Shown here: in pieces, positions 18,575 to 27,984 of the stretch | Layout of the letters: each line of letters opens with the position of its first letter | Position numbering within the stretch: the stretch's first letter is position 1 | NCBI RefSeq assembly: GCF_009827635.1 | Contig: NZ_WTYW01000001.1 | Coordinates: 948,001-1,012,000 of the forward strand | Length of the DNA: 64,000 bases | Direction of reading: 5' to 3' | Source of the DNA: Parapontixanthobacter aurantiacus | GTDB lineage: Bacteria > Pseudomonadota > Alphaproteobacteria > Sphingomonadales > Sphingomonadaceae | Translations under genes and position numbers: made by a program | Notes under the pieces: generated by a model | Told to the model about the DNA's origin: nothing | Databases searched by the model: none | What the model saw: only the letters and a program-made list of their open reading frames with translations

Positions 18575-18593
18575 AATACTTATTATCATTCTC
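18575..18593 (-). promoter_or_regulatory. Fur-box-like sequence upstream of ivd
   Basis: Read on the minus strand it is GAGAATGATAATAAGTATT, which agrees with the classic 19-base Fur consensus GATAATGATAATCATTATC at 15 positions by eye. It lies in an AT-rich patch (18561-18593) that stands out from the GC-rich surroundings, 116 bases before the ivd start. It is a candidate operator for Fur or another iron/manganese regulator. The family binding preference in this organism is not known. Confidence 0.35.
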
Positions 18594-18708
18594 AACGATC
18601 GCTGAGCTTCGTCGAACGCCCCTGCTCCCGCGCGACTATTTTCATACGAAACCGGGTTCACCTAAGCCCGCCGACCATCTAGGGCTTCGTCGCAGTGAAG
18701 GAGAGATC

Positions 18709-19878
18709 ATGCGCGCGACCCCCGAATTCGACTTTCAACTTGGCGATACGGCGGACATGATCCGCGAGACGACTGCCCGCTTCGCCGACGATCAGATCGC
18801 GCCGTTGGCCGAAAAAGTAGATCGCGAGGACTGGTTTCCGAAGGACGAATTGTGGCCTGCTATGGGAGAGCTTGGCCTTCATGGCATTACTGTTCCAGAG
18901 GCCGATGGCGGCCTTGGCCTGGGTTATCTGGAGCATGTCATCGCAGTCGAGGAAGTCAGCCGCGCGAGCGCCTCGGTAGGCCTCAGCTACGGCGCGCATT
19001 CCAATCTCTGCGTCAACCAGATCGCGCGCTGGGGTAATGACGAGCAGAAGGCAAAATACCTTCCCAAACTGATCAGCGGCGAACACATCGGCAGTCTGGC
19101 CATGAGCGAAGCAAGCGCAGGCTCCGACGTCGTTTCAATGAAACTGAAAGCTGAAAAGGCGGACGGTGGTTACGTTCTGAACGGCACCAAATTCTGGATT
19201 ACTAACGCGCCATATGCCGACACGCTCGTCGTTTACGGCAAGACGACCCCTGACGCGGGCAGCCGCGGGATCACGACCTTCCTGATCGAGAAAGGCTTCG
19301 AGGGCTTTTCGATCGGTCAGAAGATCGAAAAAGTTGGAATGCGCGGCTCTCCGACAAGCGAGATCGTTTTCGAAGATTGCTTCGTACCGGAAGAAAACAT
19401 CATGGGTCCGGAGAATGGCGGCGTCGGCGTGCTGATGAGCGGGCTCGATTACGAGCGCGTCGTGCTTGCAGGATTGCAGCTCGGCGTAATGCAAGCATGC
19501 CTCGACACCGTCATCCCCTACCTTCGCGAGCGTACCCAGTTCGGCAAGCCGCTCGGCAGCTTCCAGCTGATGCAGGCCAAGGTGGCGGACATGTATGTCG
19601 CGCTGCAATCCGCTCGTGCCTATACCTACGCCGTCGCAAAGGCATGCGATGCCGACAAGACCACGCGGTTCGACGCAGCGGGAACAATTTTGCTTGCTTC
19701 CGAAAACGCATTCCGTGTCGCGGCCGAAAGCGTGCAGGCCTTGGGCGGTGCCGGCTACACGCTAGATTGGCCGGTTGAGCGTTACATGCGCGATGCCAAG
19801 CTGCTCGACATCGGCGCGGGGACGAACGAGATCAGGCGGATGCTGATCGGCCGCGAATTGATCGGGGCGGCGGGATGA
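18709..19878 (+). CDS. ivd: isovaleryl-CoA dehydrogenase
   Basis: FAD-dependent acyl-CoA dehydrogenase, 389 residues, converting isovaleryl-CoA to 3-methylcrotonyl-CoA in leucine degradation. The catalytic base is placed as in isovaleryl-CoA dehydrogenases: E249 in SGLDYERVVLAG. The usual C-terminal glutamate site reads IGAGTNEIRR, with no Glu before GTNE. Substrate/FAD motifs: AMSEASAGSD, GTKFWITNAPYAD, RTQFGKPLGSFQ. A GAAGGAGA ribosome site precedes ATG 18709. Heads an overlapping operon with mccB and mccA, which act on its product. Confidence 0.94.
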   Translation: MRATPEFDFQLGDTADMIRETTARFADDQIAPLAEKVDREDWFPKDELWPAMGELGLHGITVPEADGGLGLGYLEHVIAVEEVSRASASVGLSYGAHSNLCVNQIARWGNDEQKAKYLPKLISGEHIGSLAMSEASAGSDVVSMKLKAEKADGGYVLNGTKFWITNAPYADTLVVYGKTTPDAGSRGITTFLIEKGFEGFSIGQKIEKVGMRGSPTSEIVFEDCFVPEENIMGPENGGVGVLMSGLDYERVVLAGLQLGVMQACLDTVIPYLRERTQFGKPLGSFQLMQAKVADMYVALQSARAYTYAVAKACDADKTTRFDAAGTILLASENAFRVAAESVQALGGAGYTLDWPVERYMRDAKLLDIGAGTNEIRRMLIGRELIGAAG

Positions 19879-20285
19879 AAAAGCCATCGGTCATGGGAAG
19901 GTGTCTGTGCGGCCCGACATCCTACGCTCTTTCGCCTCCATACGATCGCATAGAAGTCTGCCATTGCATTCAGTGTCGCCGCGCTAATGGCGGCGAGTTC
20001 CATATGGTCGTACCGGTGACGGAACAGCAGGTCGGATGGAAAAGTCAAAATAGAATAAGCGAATATGAAAGCTCTTCAGGCAAATTCCGCGCTTTCTGCG
20101 CAGGCTGTGGTGCGCCTGTATATAGCCGACGCACGAGGCGGCTAGGTCAGCTTCGATTACGCGCCGGATTGATGCCCGATCTTCCACGACCGAGCGAATT
20201 GAAACAGCAATTTGGCGCATACCCGTTGCCGTGGATAGAACCGCTTGCCCGAACGGTAGCAAGGCCGGAAGACGAGGCCATATGA
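19875..20285 (+). CDS. GFA-family zinc-binding protein
   Basis: 136-residue protein of the glutathione-dependent formaldehyde-activating (GFA/CENP-V) fold. The zinc-site cysteines are all present: C10-x-C12, C29-x-C31-x-x-C34 and C75-x-x-C78. Family members bind zinc and sometimes glutathione; most are uncharacterised. It sits between ivd and mccB with ATGA overlaps on both sides, so it is co-translated with the leucine-degradation enzymes, although no step there is known to need it. Confidence 0.88.
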   Translation: MKKPSVMGRCLCGPTSYALSPPYDRIEVCHCIQCRRANGGEFHMVVPVTEQQVGWKSQNRISEYESSSGKFRAFCAGCGAPVYSRRTRRLGQLRLRAGLMPDLPRPSELKQQFGAYPLPWIEPLARTVARPEDEAI

Positions 20286-21892
20286 GCGCACCTACCCTCA
20301 CCTCTACCCTCGATCGCGAAGCACCCGATGCCATGGCGCGGTTCGAGCATAACAGGTCCCTTGCTCAAGCACTGCGTTCCAAAGTCGCCGCAGCCGCACT
20401 CGGCGGCAGCGAAGGCAGTCGCGAGCGCCATGTCGGGCGAGGCAAATTGCTACCGCGAGAGCGGGTCGAGCGGCTGCTAGATCCGGGCAGTCCGTTCCTC
20501 GAGATCGGCCAGCTTGCCGCCAATGATATGTACGGCAAGGACGAGATTAATGGCGCGGGAATGATTGCGGGGATCGGGCGCGTTTCGGGTCGGCAGGTCA
20601 TGATCGTCTGCAACGATGCCACCGTGAAGGGCGGCACATACTACCCCATGACGGTGAAGAAGCACCTTCGTGCGCAGGAGATCGCGCAGGAGAACCGCCT
20701 GCCATGCATCTACCTCGTCGACAGCGGCGGGGCGAACCTGCCGCACCAGGCCGAGGTCTTTCCCGACCGCGATCACTTTGGGCGCATCTTTTTCAATCAG
20801 GCCAATATGAGCGCGCTCGGCATTCCGCAGATCGCCTGCGTTATGGGAAGCTGTACCGCGGGCGGCGCCTATGTGCCCGCCATGTCGGACGAGACGGTTA
20901 TCGTGCGCAACCAGGGCACGATTTTCCTTGCCGGGCCACCGCTGGTGAAGGCGGCGACGGGCGAGGAAATCAGTGCGGAAGATCTTGGTGGCGGCGATCT
21001 GCACGCGAAGAAGTCCGGCGTGGTGGACCACTTGGCCGAGAACGACGAACACGCCCTTACCATCGTGCGCGACATCGTTTCCCATTTGGGCGACAACTAT
21101 GCGGAAGCTAAAAATATCGACCTACGCGATCCGCGCCCACCGAAGTTCGATGCCGACGATCTGTACGCGATTGTACCGGATGATGTCCGCGCGCCCTATG
21201 ATGTGCATGAAGTGATTGCGCGCCTCGTCGACGCGTCCGAGTTCCACGAATTCAAGCAGCAATACGGCAGCACGCTGGTTTGCGGCTTCGCGCACATTTG
21301 GGGTATGCCAGTCGCGATCCTCGCCAATAACGGCGTGTTGTTTTCCGAAAGCGCACAGAAGGGTGCCCATTTCATCGAGCTTGCCCAGCAACGCCGCATT
21401 CCCCTGCTGTTCCTGCAGAACATCTCCGGCTTCATGGTCGGCGGAAAATACGAGTCCGAGGGGATCGCCAAGCATGGCGCCAAGCTCGTGACTGCAGTCG
21501 CAACCGCCACGGTACCCAAGGTCACCGTGGTCATCGGCGGCAGTTTTGGCGCGGGCAATTACGGCATGTGTGGCCGCGCCTATTCCCCCCGCTTCCTGTT
21601 CACCTGGCCCAACGCGCGCATCAGTGTGATGGGCGGCGAGCAGGCGGCCAGCGTTCTTGCTACCGTCCACCGCGACGCAGATAGTTGGACGGATGAGCAG
21701 GCCGAAAAATTCAAAGCTCCGATCCGCCAGAAATACGAGGATGAAGGCAATCCCTATTACGCCACGGCTCGGTTATGGGACGATGGCGTAATCGACCCGG
21801 TGCAAACCCGGGACGTGCTCGGCCTTGCTTTCGCGGCGACGCTCGAAGCCCCGATACCCGAGCGCCCGCAATTCGGCGTGTTCAGGATGTGA
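20282..21892 (+). CDS. mccB: methylcrotonoyl-CoA carboxylase, carboxyltransferase (beta) subunit
   Basis: Transfers CO2 from carboxybiotin to 3-methylcrotonyl-CoA in leucine degradation. 536 residues with two crotonase-type carboxyltransferase halves. Motifs typical of MCC-beta: [86 protein letters not shown]. An in-frame upstream extension exists, but ATG 20282 overlaps the GFA stop (ATGA) and gives the normal length. The stop overlaps mccA by one base. Confidence 0.95.
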   Translation: MSAPTLTSTLDREAPDAMARFEHNRSLAQALRSKVAAAALGGSEGSRERHVGRGKLLPRERVERLLDPGSPFLEIGQLAANDMYGKDEINGAGMIAGIGRVSGRQVMIVCNDATVKGGTYYPMTVKKHLRAQEIAQENRLPCIYLVDSGGANLPHQAEVFPDRDHFGRIFFNQANMSALGIPQIACVMGSCTAGGAYVPAMSDETVIVRNQGTIFLAGPPLVKAATGEEISAEDLGGGDLHAKKSGVVDHLAENDEHALTIVRDIVSHLGDNYAEAKNIDLRDPRPPKFDADDLYAIVPDDVRAPYDVHEVIARLVDASEFHEFKQQYGSTLVCGFAHIWGMPVAILANNGVLFSESAQKGAHFIELAQQRRIPLLFLQNISGFMVGGKYESEGIAKHGAKLVTAVATATVPKVTVVIGGSFGAGNYGMCGRAYSPRFLFTWPNARISVMGGEQAASVLATVHRDADSWTDEQAEKFKAPIRQKYEDEGNPYYATARLWDDGVIDPVQTRDVLGLAFAATLEAPIPERPQFGVFRM

Positions 21893-23832
21893 TGCCAATG
21901 ATCACCAAACTCCTTATCGCCAATCGCGGCGAGATCGCCTGCCGCATCATCCGCACCTGCCGTGAGATGGGCGTCGCGACCGTAGCCGTCTATTCAGACG
22001 CCGACGCCAAGGCGCTGCACGTTCGTAAAGCGGACGAGGCGGTGCATATCGGCCCCTCACCCGCCGCGGAAAGCTATCTAGTGGGTGAGAAAATCATCGC
22101 CGCAGCAAAGCAGACGGGGGCAGAAGCAATTCATCCGGGTTACGGCTTCTTGTCGGAGAACGCCGATTTTGCGCAGGCGGTTAAGGATGCAGGACTCATC
22201 TGGGTAGGTGCCCCGCCCGCCGCAATCCGGGCGATGGGACTGAAAGACGCCGCGAAGAAACTGATGCGCGAGGCGGGCGTGCCCGTCACTCCAGGTTATG
22301 ACGGCGAGGACCAGTCGCCCGAACGCCTTAAGCAGGAGGCTGATGCGATTGGCTATCCCGTGCTGATCAAGGCTGTCGCGGGCGGCGGAGGCAAGGGGAT
22401 GCGCAAGGTCGATGCCGAGGGCGACTTCCTGTCTGCGCTCGAAAGTTGCCGCCGCGAGGCGAAGGCCAGCTTCAGCAATGACGACGTGATTCTCGAAAAA
22501 TGGATCACCTCGCCCCGCCATATCGAAGTGCAGGTCTTCGGCGACAGTCTCGGCAATGTCGTCCATCTGTTCGAACGCGACTGCTCGCTCCAGCGCCGCC
22601 ACCAGAAGGTGATCGAGGAAGCCCCCGCCCCCGGCATGGACGAGGCAACGCGCGAGGAAATCTGCGCCGCCGCCCTACGCGCCGCCAAAGCGGTCGATTA
22701 CGAAGGCGCAGGCACAATCGAATTCATCGCCGACGCCAGCGAAGGCCTGCGCGCCGACCGTATCTTCTTCATGGAAATGAATACCCGTCTGCAGGTCGAA
22801 CACCCGGTCACCGAGGAGATCACCGGGGTCGATCTGGTGGAGTGGCAGCTGCGGGTGGCGAACGGGGAGCCGATCCCGATGAAGCAGGAGGAGCTGTCGA
22901 TCAACGGCTGGGCGATCGAGGCCCGAGTCTATGCGGAGGATCCAGCAAAGGGGTTCTTGCCGAGTACGGGGCGGCTGGAGGACTTCTATCTCGCCCAGCG
23001 TAACCGACGGGACGGCGACCTGCGGGTGGACGCTGGGGTGGAAGAAGGGGCGGAAGTCTCACCATTCTACGACCCCATGATTGCCAAGATGATCTGCCAC
23101 CGCCCGACCCGGCTCGAGGCCATCGAGGCGCTCGCCACACATCTTGGCCGTTCGCACTGTTATCCGGTGAAATGGAACGCCGGCTTTTTGCGCAACCTCG
23201 CCCTTGCCGAAGACTTTAAGGCTGCAAAGTTGGATACCGGATTTATCGAGCGCAATCTTGAAGACCTGATCCCGGCAGTTACTGCGCCTGACGACGCGCT
23301 CCAAGCAGCAGGGCTGCTAATTGCTGCGCTCGCCAATGGCAGGCAGGCGAGTGACTCTCTTGATCTTGACGACACGTGGCGCCCCCGGATGGCTGGCTTC
23401 CGCTTGAATGCCGAGCCCAAGCCGCTGTCAGTCCGTGTCCGGCACGGCAATAATCTGTCTGAGGTCGATGTCAGCACGCAGTCGATCTGGGATGTGCCTA
23501 TTGCGCGGGCGAAGGCCGATGGCATATTCGTCAGCAACAATGATGGCTGGTCAGGGGTGTTCATCCCGGCACGCTACGACGGCACCGGCTACGCCTCCGC
23601 CGTCGATGGCGCGATCATCGCACCCATGCCGGGCAAGGTCATCGCGGTTGATGTGGCCGAGGGCGATGCGGTCACCGCCGGGCAGCGGTTGATGGTGCTC
23701 GAGGCGATGAAGATGGAGCACGCGCTCACCGCGCCGTTTGACGGGACTGTGGCCGAGCTCTCCGCCGGTGAAGGCGGTCAGGTGCAGGTGGAAGCCGTCC
23801 TCGCGGTGGTGAAGCCGAACGACGCCGACTGA
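21892..23832 (+). CDS. mccA: methylcrotonoyl-CoA carboxylase, biotin-carrying (alpha) subunit
   Basis: 646 residues: an N-terminal biotin carboxylase domain (ITKLLIANRGEIACRI; ATP-grasp glycine loop KAVAGGGGKGMR; EMNTRLQVEHPVTE), a middle BT-like linking region, and a C-terminal biotinyl domain with biotinylated K607 in LEAMKMEHAL. Forms the MCC holoenzyme with MccB, carboxylating 3-methylcrotonyl-CoA with ATP and bicarbonate. ATG 21892 (MPMITKLL) overlaps the mccB stop; ATG 21898 is an alternative. Later pathway genes (methylglutaconyl-CoA hydratase, HMG-CoA lyase) are not in the window. Confidence 0.95.
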   Translation: MPMITKLLIANRGEIACRIIRTCREMGVATVAVYSDADAKALHVRKADEAVHIGPSPAAESYLVGEKIIAAAKQTGAEAIHPGYGFLSENADFAQAVKDAGLIWVGAPPAAIRAMGLKDAAKKLMREAGVPVTPGYDGEDQSPERLKQEADAIGYPVLIKAVAGGGGKGMRKVDAEGDFLSALESCRREAKASFSNDDVILEKWITSPRHIEVQVFGDSLGNVVHLFERDCSLQRRHQKVIEEAPAPGMDEATREEICAAALRAAKAVDYEGAGTIEFIADASEGLRADRIFFMEMNTRLQVEHPVTEEITGVDLVEWQLRVANGEPIPMKQEELSINGWAIEARVYAEDPAKGFLPSTGRLEDFYLAQRNRRDGDLRVDAGVEEGAEVSPFYDPMIAKMICHRPTRLEAIEALATHLGRSHCYPVKWNAGFLRNLALAEDFKAAKLDTGFIERNLEDLIPAVTAPDDALQAAGLLIAALANGRQASDSLDLDDTWRPRMAGFRLNAEPKPLSVRVRHGNNLSEVDVSTQSIWDVPIARAKADGIFVSNNDGWSGVFIPARYDGTGYASAVDGAIIAPMPGKVIAVDVAEGDAVTAGQRLMVLEAMKMEHALTAPFDGTVAELSAGEGGQVQVEAVLAVVKPNDAD

Positions 23833-24587
23833 TGCCGCAATCTCTCGATCGCCTTCTCTCGATCATGGCCACCTTACGCGATCCCGATAAGGGTTGCGAC
23901 TGGGACAAGGCGCAGAACTTCGCGTCCATCGCACCCTATACGATCGAAGAAGCCTACGAAGTCGCCGACGCGATCGAGCGAAATGATATCGACGACCTTC
24001 GCGACGAACTGGGCGATCTTCTCCTCCAGGTCGTCTTTCATTCGCGTATCGCGGAAGAGGCCGGTCACTTCGCTTTCGCCGACGTCGCACAGGCTATTGC
24101 CGACAAGATGGAAGCGCGTCACCCGCACATCTTCGGTCGACAAGACGGAACGATGGACAGCGAACGTTGGGAAGATCTGAAGGCGGCCGAACGCGAGCAG
24201 CGCGGCGAAACCAGCGCGATGGATGGCGTTGCCACAGCCCTACCCGCGTTACTTCGTGCGGCAAAACTGCAAAAACGTGCCGCCCGGGATGGGTTCGACT
24301 GGCCTGATCCGACGGGACCGGCGGAGAAACTGGTAGAAGAGGCAGAAGAACTCAGACAGAGCCGGACGAACGAGGAGCGCGAAGAAGAGGCAGGCGATCT
24401 GCTGTTCGCCGCCGTCAATCTCGTTCGCGCTTATGGCATCGATGCGGAAAAGGCCTTGTCCGCCGCCAACCGGAAGTTCGAAGCACGCTATCGCGCCATG
24501 GAAGCCATGGCGCCTCGCCAGTTCGCTTCTCTCTCGCTCGACGAACAGGAAGAACTATGGGCAATAGTCAAACGCGAGAGTTCATAG
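23832..24587 (+). CDS. mazG: nucleoside triphosphate pyrophosphohydrolase MazG
   Basis: 251-residue two-domain all-alpha NTP pyrophosphatase that cleans the nucleotide pool. The first MazG domain has EEAYEVADAIERNDIDDL-RDELGDLLLQVVFH with the EExxE/ExxD metal residues; the second has KLVEEAEELRQS and EEEAGDLLFAAVNLVRAYG. Start overlaps mccA (TGATG). The 3' end overlaps hflX, transcribed the other way, by 6 bases, with no terminator between them. Confidence 0.95.
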   Translation: MPQSLDRLLSIMATLRDPDKGCDWDKAQNFASIAPYTIEEAYEVADAIERNDIDDLRDELGDLLLQVVFHSRIAEEAGHFAFADVAQAIADKMEARHPHIFGRQDGTMDSERWEDLKAAEREQRGETSAMDGVATALPALLRAAKLQKRAARDGFDWPDPTGPAEKLVEEAEELRQSRTNEEREEEAGDLLFAAVNLVRAYGIDAEKALSAANRKFEARYRAMEAMAPRQFASLSLDEQEELWAIVKRESS

Positions 24588-25916
24588 CGTCTCGAACTGG
24601 CCGAACTCTTTGGGGCTCAATCTGACCTTAAGCCGCCGCCGGGGGCCGTTTTCGTCCGGTTCTGCCGGACTTTCGTTGAGAACCTCGCCGTGAGCGTGAA
24701 GCCAGGCAAGCTTACGCCCTTCACTCGCCGACAGTTCGATTTCGTGCAGCCGGGCGGACAGGGTCAGCAAATGCCCGAGCTTTTCCGACAGCTTTTCGAT
24801 CCCATCGCCCGTCAGAGCCGAAATGACAGCGACACGATCGTCACCCTCCGCCACGTCGCGCAAAGCATCGGCTTCCGCGTCGGGTAACAGATCGAGTTTG
24901 TTCCAAATCTCGATGATCGGAACCTGCTCTTCGCTTTCCTCTCCGACGACATCGAGATCGCGAAGCACGTCCATGACCTGACCTTTCTGGGCGTCGGCGG
25001 ACGGGTTGGCCATATCCCGAACATGGCAGATGACGTCGGCGGCCGTGACTTCTTCGAGCGTTGCACGAAAAGCTGCGACGAGCTGCGTCGGCAGATCGGA
25101 AATAAAACCGACCGTGTCCGACAGGATCGCCTTTTCGACGCCAGGTAGAGAAATTGCCCGCATCGTCGGATCGAGCGTGGCGAATAGCAGGTCTTCCGCC
25201 ATGACATTGGCACCGGTCATTCTGTTGAACAATGTCGATTTGCCGGCATTCGTATAGCCGACCAGCGAAATAACGGGCCACGGCGCTCGCTCTCGCCGCG
25301 ATCGTTGCAATGTTCGGGTGCGTCGTACCTGCTCAAGATCTTTCCGCAGCCGCGCCATGCGCTGCCGGATCATGCGCCGGTCCGCCTCGATCTGCGTTTC
25401 CCCGGGACCGCCAAGGAAGCCGAAGCCGCCACGCTGACGCTCGAGGTGCGTCCAGCTTCGGACAAGACGGCTTTGTTGATAATCGAGATGCGCCAGTTCA
25501 ACTTGCAACCGCCCCTCTGCGGTGTTGGCGCGCTCCCCGAAGATCTCGAGGATAAGGCCGGTTCGATCGATGACCTTCCGCTTGAGCTTGTCTTCGAGAT
25601 TGCGTTGCTGGACCGGAGTCAGGCTTCCATCGACGACGACCAGTTCTATGTCGTCCTGATCGCAGCGTATCGCGATGTCCTCGACCTGTCCCGAACCGAA
25701 GAAAGTGTTCGGTTTCACTTCGCGGATCGGAACAATCGCATCGCCGGCAATGACGACGCCAATGGCGAGCGCAAGGCCCCTTGCCTCTTCCAGACGAGCT
25801 TCGGCGCTTAAATCATAGGACTTTGCACGAATGTCAGGACAAAGAATCAGGCCCCGCGCACCGCGCGTGACTTCTCCTGAAAGGTCGTCGTCGAAACTCA
25901 GTTGTCGTCTTCCCAA
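24582..25916 (-). CDS. hflX: ribosome-associated GTPase HflX
   Basis: 444-residue Obg-HflX family GTPase that binds the 50S subunit and rescues or splits stalled ribosomes. The N-terminal HflX domain contains the glycine-rich linker [15 protein letters not shown]. The G domain has G1 [11 protein letters not shown] (about 220-231), G3 DTVGF and G4 NKLD. No ATG fits: TTG 25916 gives the longest form, overlapping hfq by 19 bases, and CTG 25901, overlapping the hfq stop, is an alternative with GGAAGA upstream. Last gene of the dusB-ntr-hfq cluster. Confidence 0.94.
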   Translation of the reverse strand: MGRRQLSFDDDLSGEVTRGARGLILCPDIRAKSYDLSAEARLEEARGLALAIGVVIAGDAIVPIREVKPNTFFGSGQVEDIAIRCDQDDIELVVVDGSLTPVQQRNLEDKLKRKVIDRTGLILEIFGERANTAEGRLQVELAHLDYQQSRLVRSWTHLERQRGGFGFLGGPGETQIEADRRMIRQRMARLRKDLEQVRRTRTLQRSRRERAPWPVISLVGYTNAGKSTLFNRMTGANVMAEDLLFATLDPTMRAISLPGVEKAILSDTVGFISDLPTQLVAAFRATLEEVTAADVICHVRDMANPSADAQKGQVMDVLRDLDVVGEESEEQVPIIEIWNKLDLLPDAEADALRDVAEGDDRVAVISALTGDGIEKLSEKLGHLLTLSARLHEIELSASEGRKLAWLHAHGEVLNESPAEPDENGPRRRLKVRLSPKEFGQFETL

Positions 25917-26443
25917 TCTTCGGTCAGATCGACATCGACTGCCGGCTGGATTGTCGAAACTGCGTGTTTGTAAGCCAGTTGTACAAAGCCGTCGCGCTCG
26001 AGCAGCATGCAGAAAAGATCGTATGCTGCGATGCGGCCCTGTAACATCACGCCGTTGACGAGGAACATCGTAACTTCGGCTTCCGCTTCGCTCACTCGTG
26101 AAAGGAAGACATCCTGCAACAGCCGTTGCTTCGCGTTGCTACCCGTGCTGTCGAATTGCGAGGCGTCGACCGGCTGAGTCGGCATTATCGTCGAAACAGC
26201 ATGCTTGTAGACCAGTTGCGACTGACCGTCGCGGCGCAACAAGATCGAGAAATTATCGAACCAGGTAACGATGCCCTGGAGCTTCACGCCCTTCACGAGG
26301 AACATCGTGATCGGCGTCTTGTTCTTTCGCAGGAGATTGAGAAACGCATCCTGAAGGTTCGGACCCTTGCCTTTCGCGGAAGGGCGAGATGCTGGTTCGG
26401 GGGGAGAGGACTTCGGACGAGCGGTCAAGGTTCTTTCGGACAT
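25898..26443 (-). CDS. hfq: tandem-domain Hfq RNA chaperone
   Basis: Sm-like RNA chaperone that binds small RNAs and mRNAs, but 181 residues with two complete Hfq domains in one chain (about 29-90 and 108-168) instead of one ~70-100-residue domain. Domain 1 keeps the RNA-binding residues Q31, F48, K54, Q56 and Y79-K80-H81, and a basic rim R39-K-N-K42. Domain 2 keeps Q110, F127, Q135 and Y158-K-H160, but its rim is S118-E-A-E121 and K54 corresponds to M133. The N-terminus (1-28) is Pro/Ser/Lys-rich and the C-terminus acidic (EDWEDDN). ATG 26443 has an AGGAACAG ribosome site. Three chains could form a hexamer-like ring (inference). Confidence 0.95.
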   Translation of the reverse strand: MSERTLTARPKSSPPEPASRPSAKGKGPNLQDAFLNLLRKNKTPITMFLVKGVKLQGIVTWFDNFSILLRRDGQSQLVYKHAVSTIMPTQPVDASQFDSTGSNAKQRLLQDVFLSRVSEAEAEVTMFLVNGVMLQGRIAAYDLFCMLLERDGFVQLAYKHAVSTIQPAVDVDLTEDWEDDN

Positions 26444-26592
26444 GATCTGTTCCTGTTTGTTGGCGGACCGAAGAGGCTTCGATCCGCGATCTGGAACACG
26501 TCCGCGCAATGCGCTCGCGATATTCCGTTTCGTTACAATCTCGTGCGATTGCCGGGTTTATTTAGCATTTGCGAAGCGATTTTGCGACAGAT

Positions 26593-27984
26593 TTATGCGT
26601 CGTCGCCATTCTCGCCATTTTTCCGATCGGTCATCCCCAGCAGTTTGAGTTTTCGATGAAGCGCCGAGCGCTCCATGCCGATGTAATTCGCGGTCTTGGA
26701 AATATTTCCCGAAAATCGTCTGATTTGCACAGCCAGATATTCGCGCTCGAAGCTTTCGCGGGCTTCACGCAGCGGCGCCCCCATCAAACCGGTCAGGCTG
26801 TTTCCGCCTGATCCGTCCCCTCCCCTGACCTCTTCGGGCAACATATCGACGGCAATCTCAGTCAACTTCTCGCGCGGGGTCAGGATTATCGTGCGCTCGA
26901 CCACGTTGCGAAGCTGCCGGACATTGCCTGGCCAGTCATAGGCCTGAAGGGCCGCGGCGGCCTCCTCTCCCAACGCGGGTGGCGCAATTCCCTGTTCCGC
27001 CGAGTAGCGTGTGAAGAAATGCTCCGCCAAAGCGGGAATGTCCTCTCGGCGTTCGGCCAGCGAAGGAATGGCAATCGGGACGACGTTCAGGCGATAATAC
27101 AAGTCCTCGCGAAACCGCTTTTCTTCCATCTCTGTGGAAAGGTCGCGCGCTGTTGAAGAGACGACCCGAACATCGACACCGATCTGGCGTGAGCCTCCGA
27201 CCCGAACGAAACTTTGTTCCGTGAGGACGCGCAGAATGCGCGACTGGGTCGAAAGCGGCATCTCCGCGATTTCGTCGAAGTAAAGTGTACCGCCATCGGC
27301 CAGTTCAAGAAGGCCGGGACGTACGAGGCGACCGTCCGCCTCTTCTCCGAAAAGTTCCTGCTCGAACCGTTCCGGGGTTATCCGCGCCGAATTGACGATG
27401 ACGAAAGCATGATCCGTCCGACCGCTCCAGGAATGAAGCAGCCGCGCCGCTACTTCCTTTCCCGAGCCTGCCGGGCCGGTAATGAGCACCCGACTACCCG
27501 TATTGGCCACTCGCTTGATTGTCGCGCGAACCTGATTGATGACGGCCGAATTGCCGGTAAATTCGTCGTTTCGCGAAAAGCCCTGGCGGAAGCCCTCGTT
27601 CTCCTTGCGCAGTCTTTCCGTGTCAGTGGCTCGTTCGACGAGGAGCAGCAACCGCTCTGCCTCGAAGGGTTTCTCGATGAAGTCCACCGCACCCCGCCCT
27701 ACGGCCGATACCGCGGTATCGATATTTCCGTGACCTGAGAAAATGATGACCGGCAGTTCGGGCTCGCGCTGCTTAATGGCGTCGAGCACTTCGAGACCGT
27801 CCATCTGGCTGCCGTGAAGCCATACGTCGAGCAGCACGAGGCTGGGACGACGCTCGTCGATTGCTGCCAAGGCCGCATCACTATCCCCGGCCGTGCGACA
27901 TTCGTAGCCCTCGTCGCTCAGGACGCCTGAGACCAGTTCCCGAATATCGCGTTCGTCGTCGACAATGAGAATATCAAGCGCCAT
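26593..27984 (-). CDS. ntrX: two-component response regulator NtrX
   Basis: 463-residue NtrC-type response regulator paired with NtrY. The receiver domain (about 1-120) has phosphoacceptor D53 in LLDVWLHGSQMDG. The AAA+ domain has a P-loop variant GPAGSGKEVAA and Walker B GGTLYFDEIAEM, and a Fis-type helix-turn-helix ends the protein (NISKTANYIGMERSALHRKL). The GAFTGA loop needed to contact sigma-54 is absent: the stretch reads FGEEADGRLVRPG. This is known of alphaproteobacterial NtrX and suggests it acts with sigma-70 or as a repressor. ATG 27984 overlaps the ntrY stop. Confidence 0.94.
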   Translation of the reverse strand: MALDILIVDDERDIRELVSGVLSDEGYECRTAGDSDAALAAIDERRPSLVLLDVWLHGSQMDGLEVLDAIKQREPELPVIIFSGHGNIDTAVSAVGRGAVDFIEKPFEAERLLLLVERATDTERLRKENEGFRQGFSRNDEFTGNSAVINQVRATIKRVANTGSRVLITGPAGSGKEVAARLLHSWSGRTDHAFVIVNSARITPERFEQELFGEEADGRLVRPGLLELADGGTLYFDEIAEMPLSTQSRILRVLTEQSFVRVGGSRQIGVDVRVVSSTARDLSTEMEEKRFREDLYYRLNVVPIAIPSLAERREDIPALAEHFFTRYSAEQGIAPPALGEEAAAALQAYDWPGNVRQLRNVVERTIILTPREKLTEIAVDMLPEEVRGGDGSGGNSLTGLMGAPLREARESFEREYLAVQIRRFSGNISKTANYIGMERSALHRKLKLLGMTDRKNGENGDDA

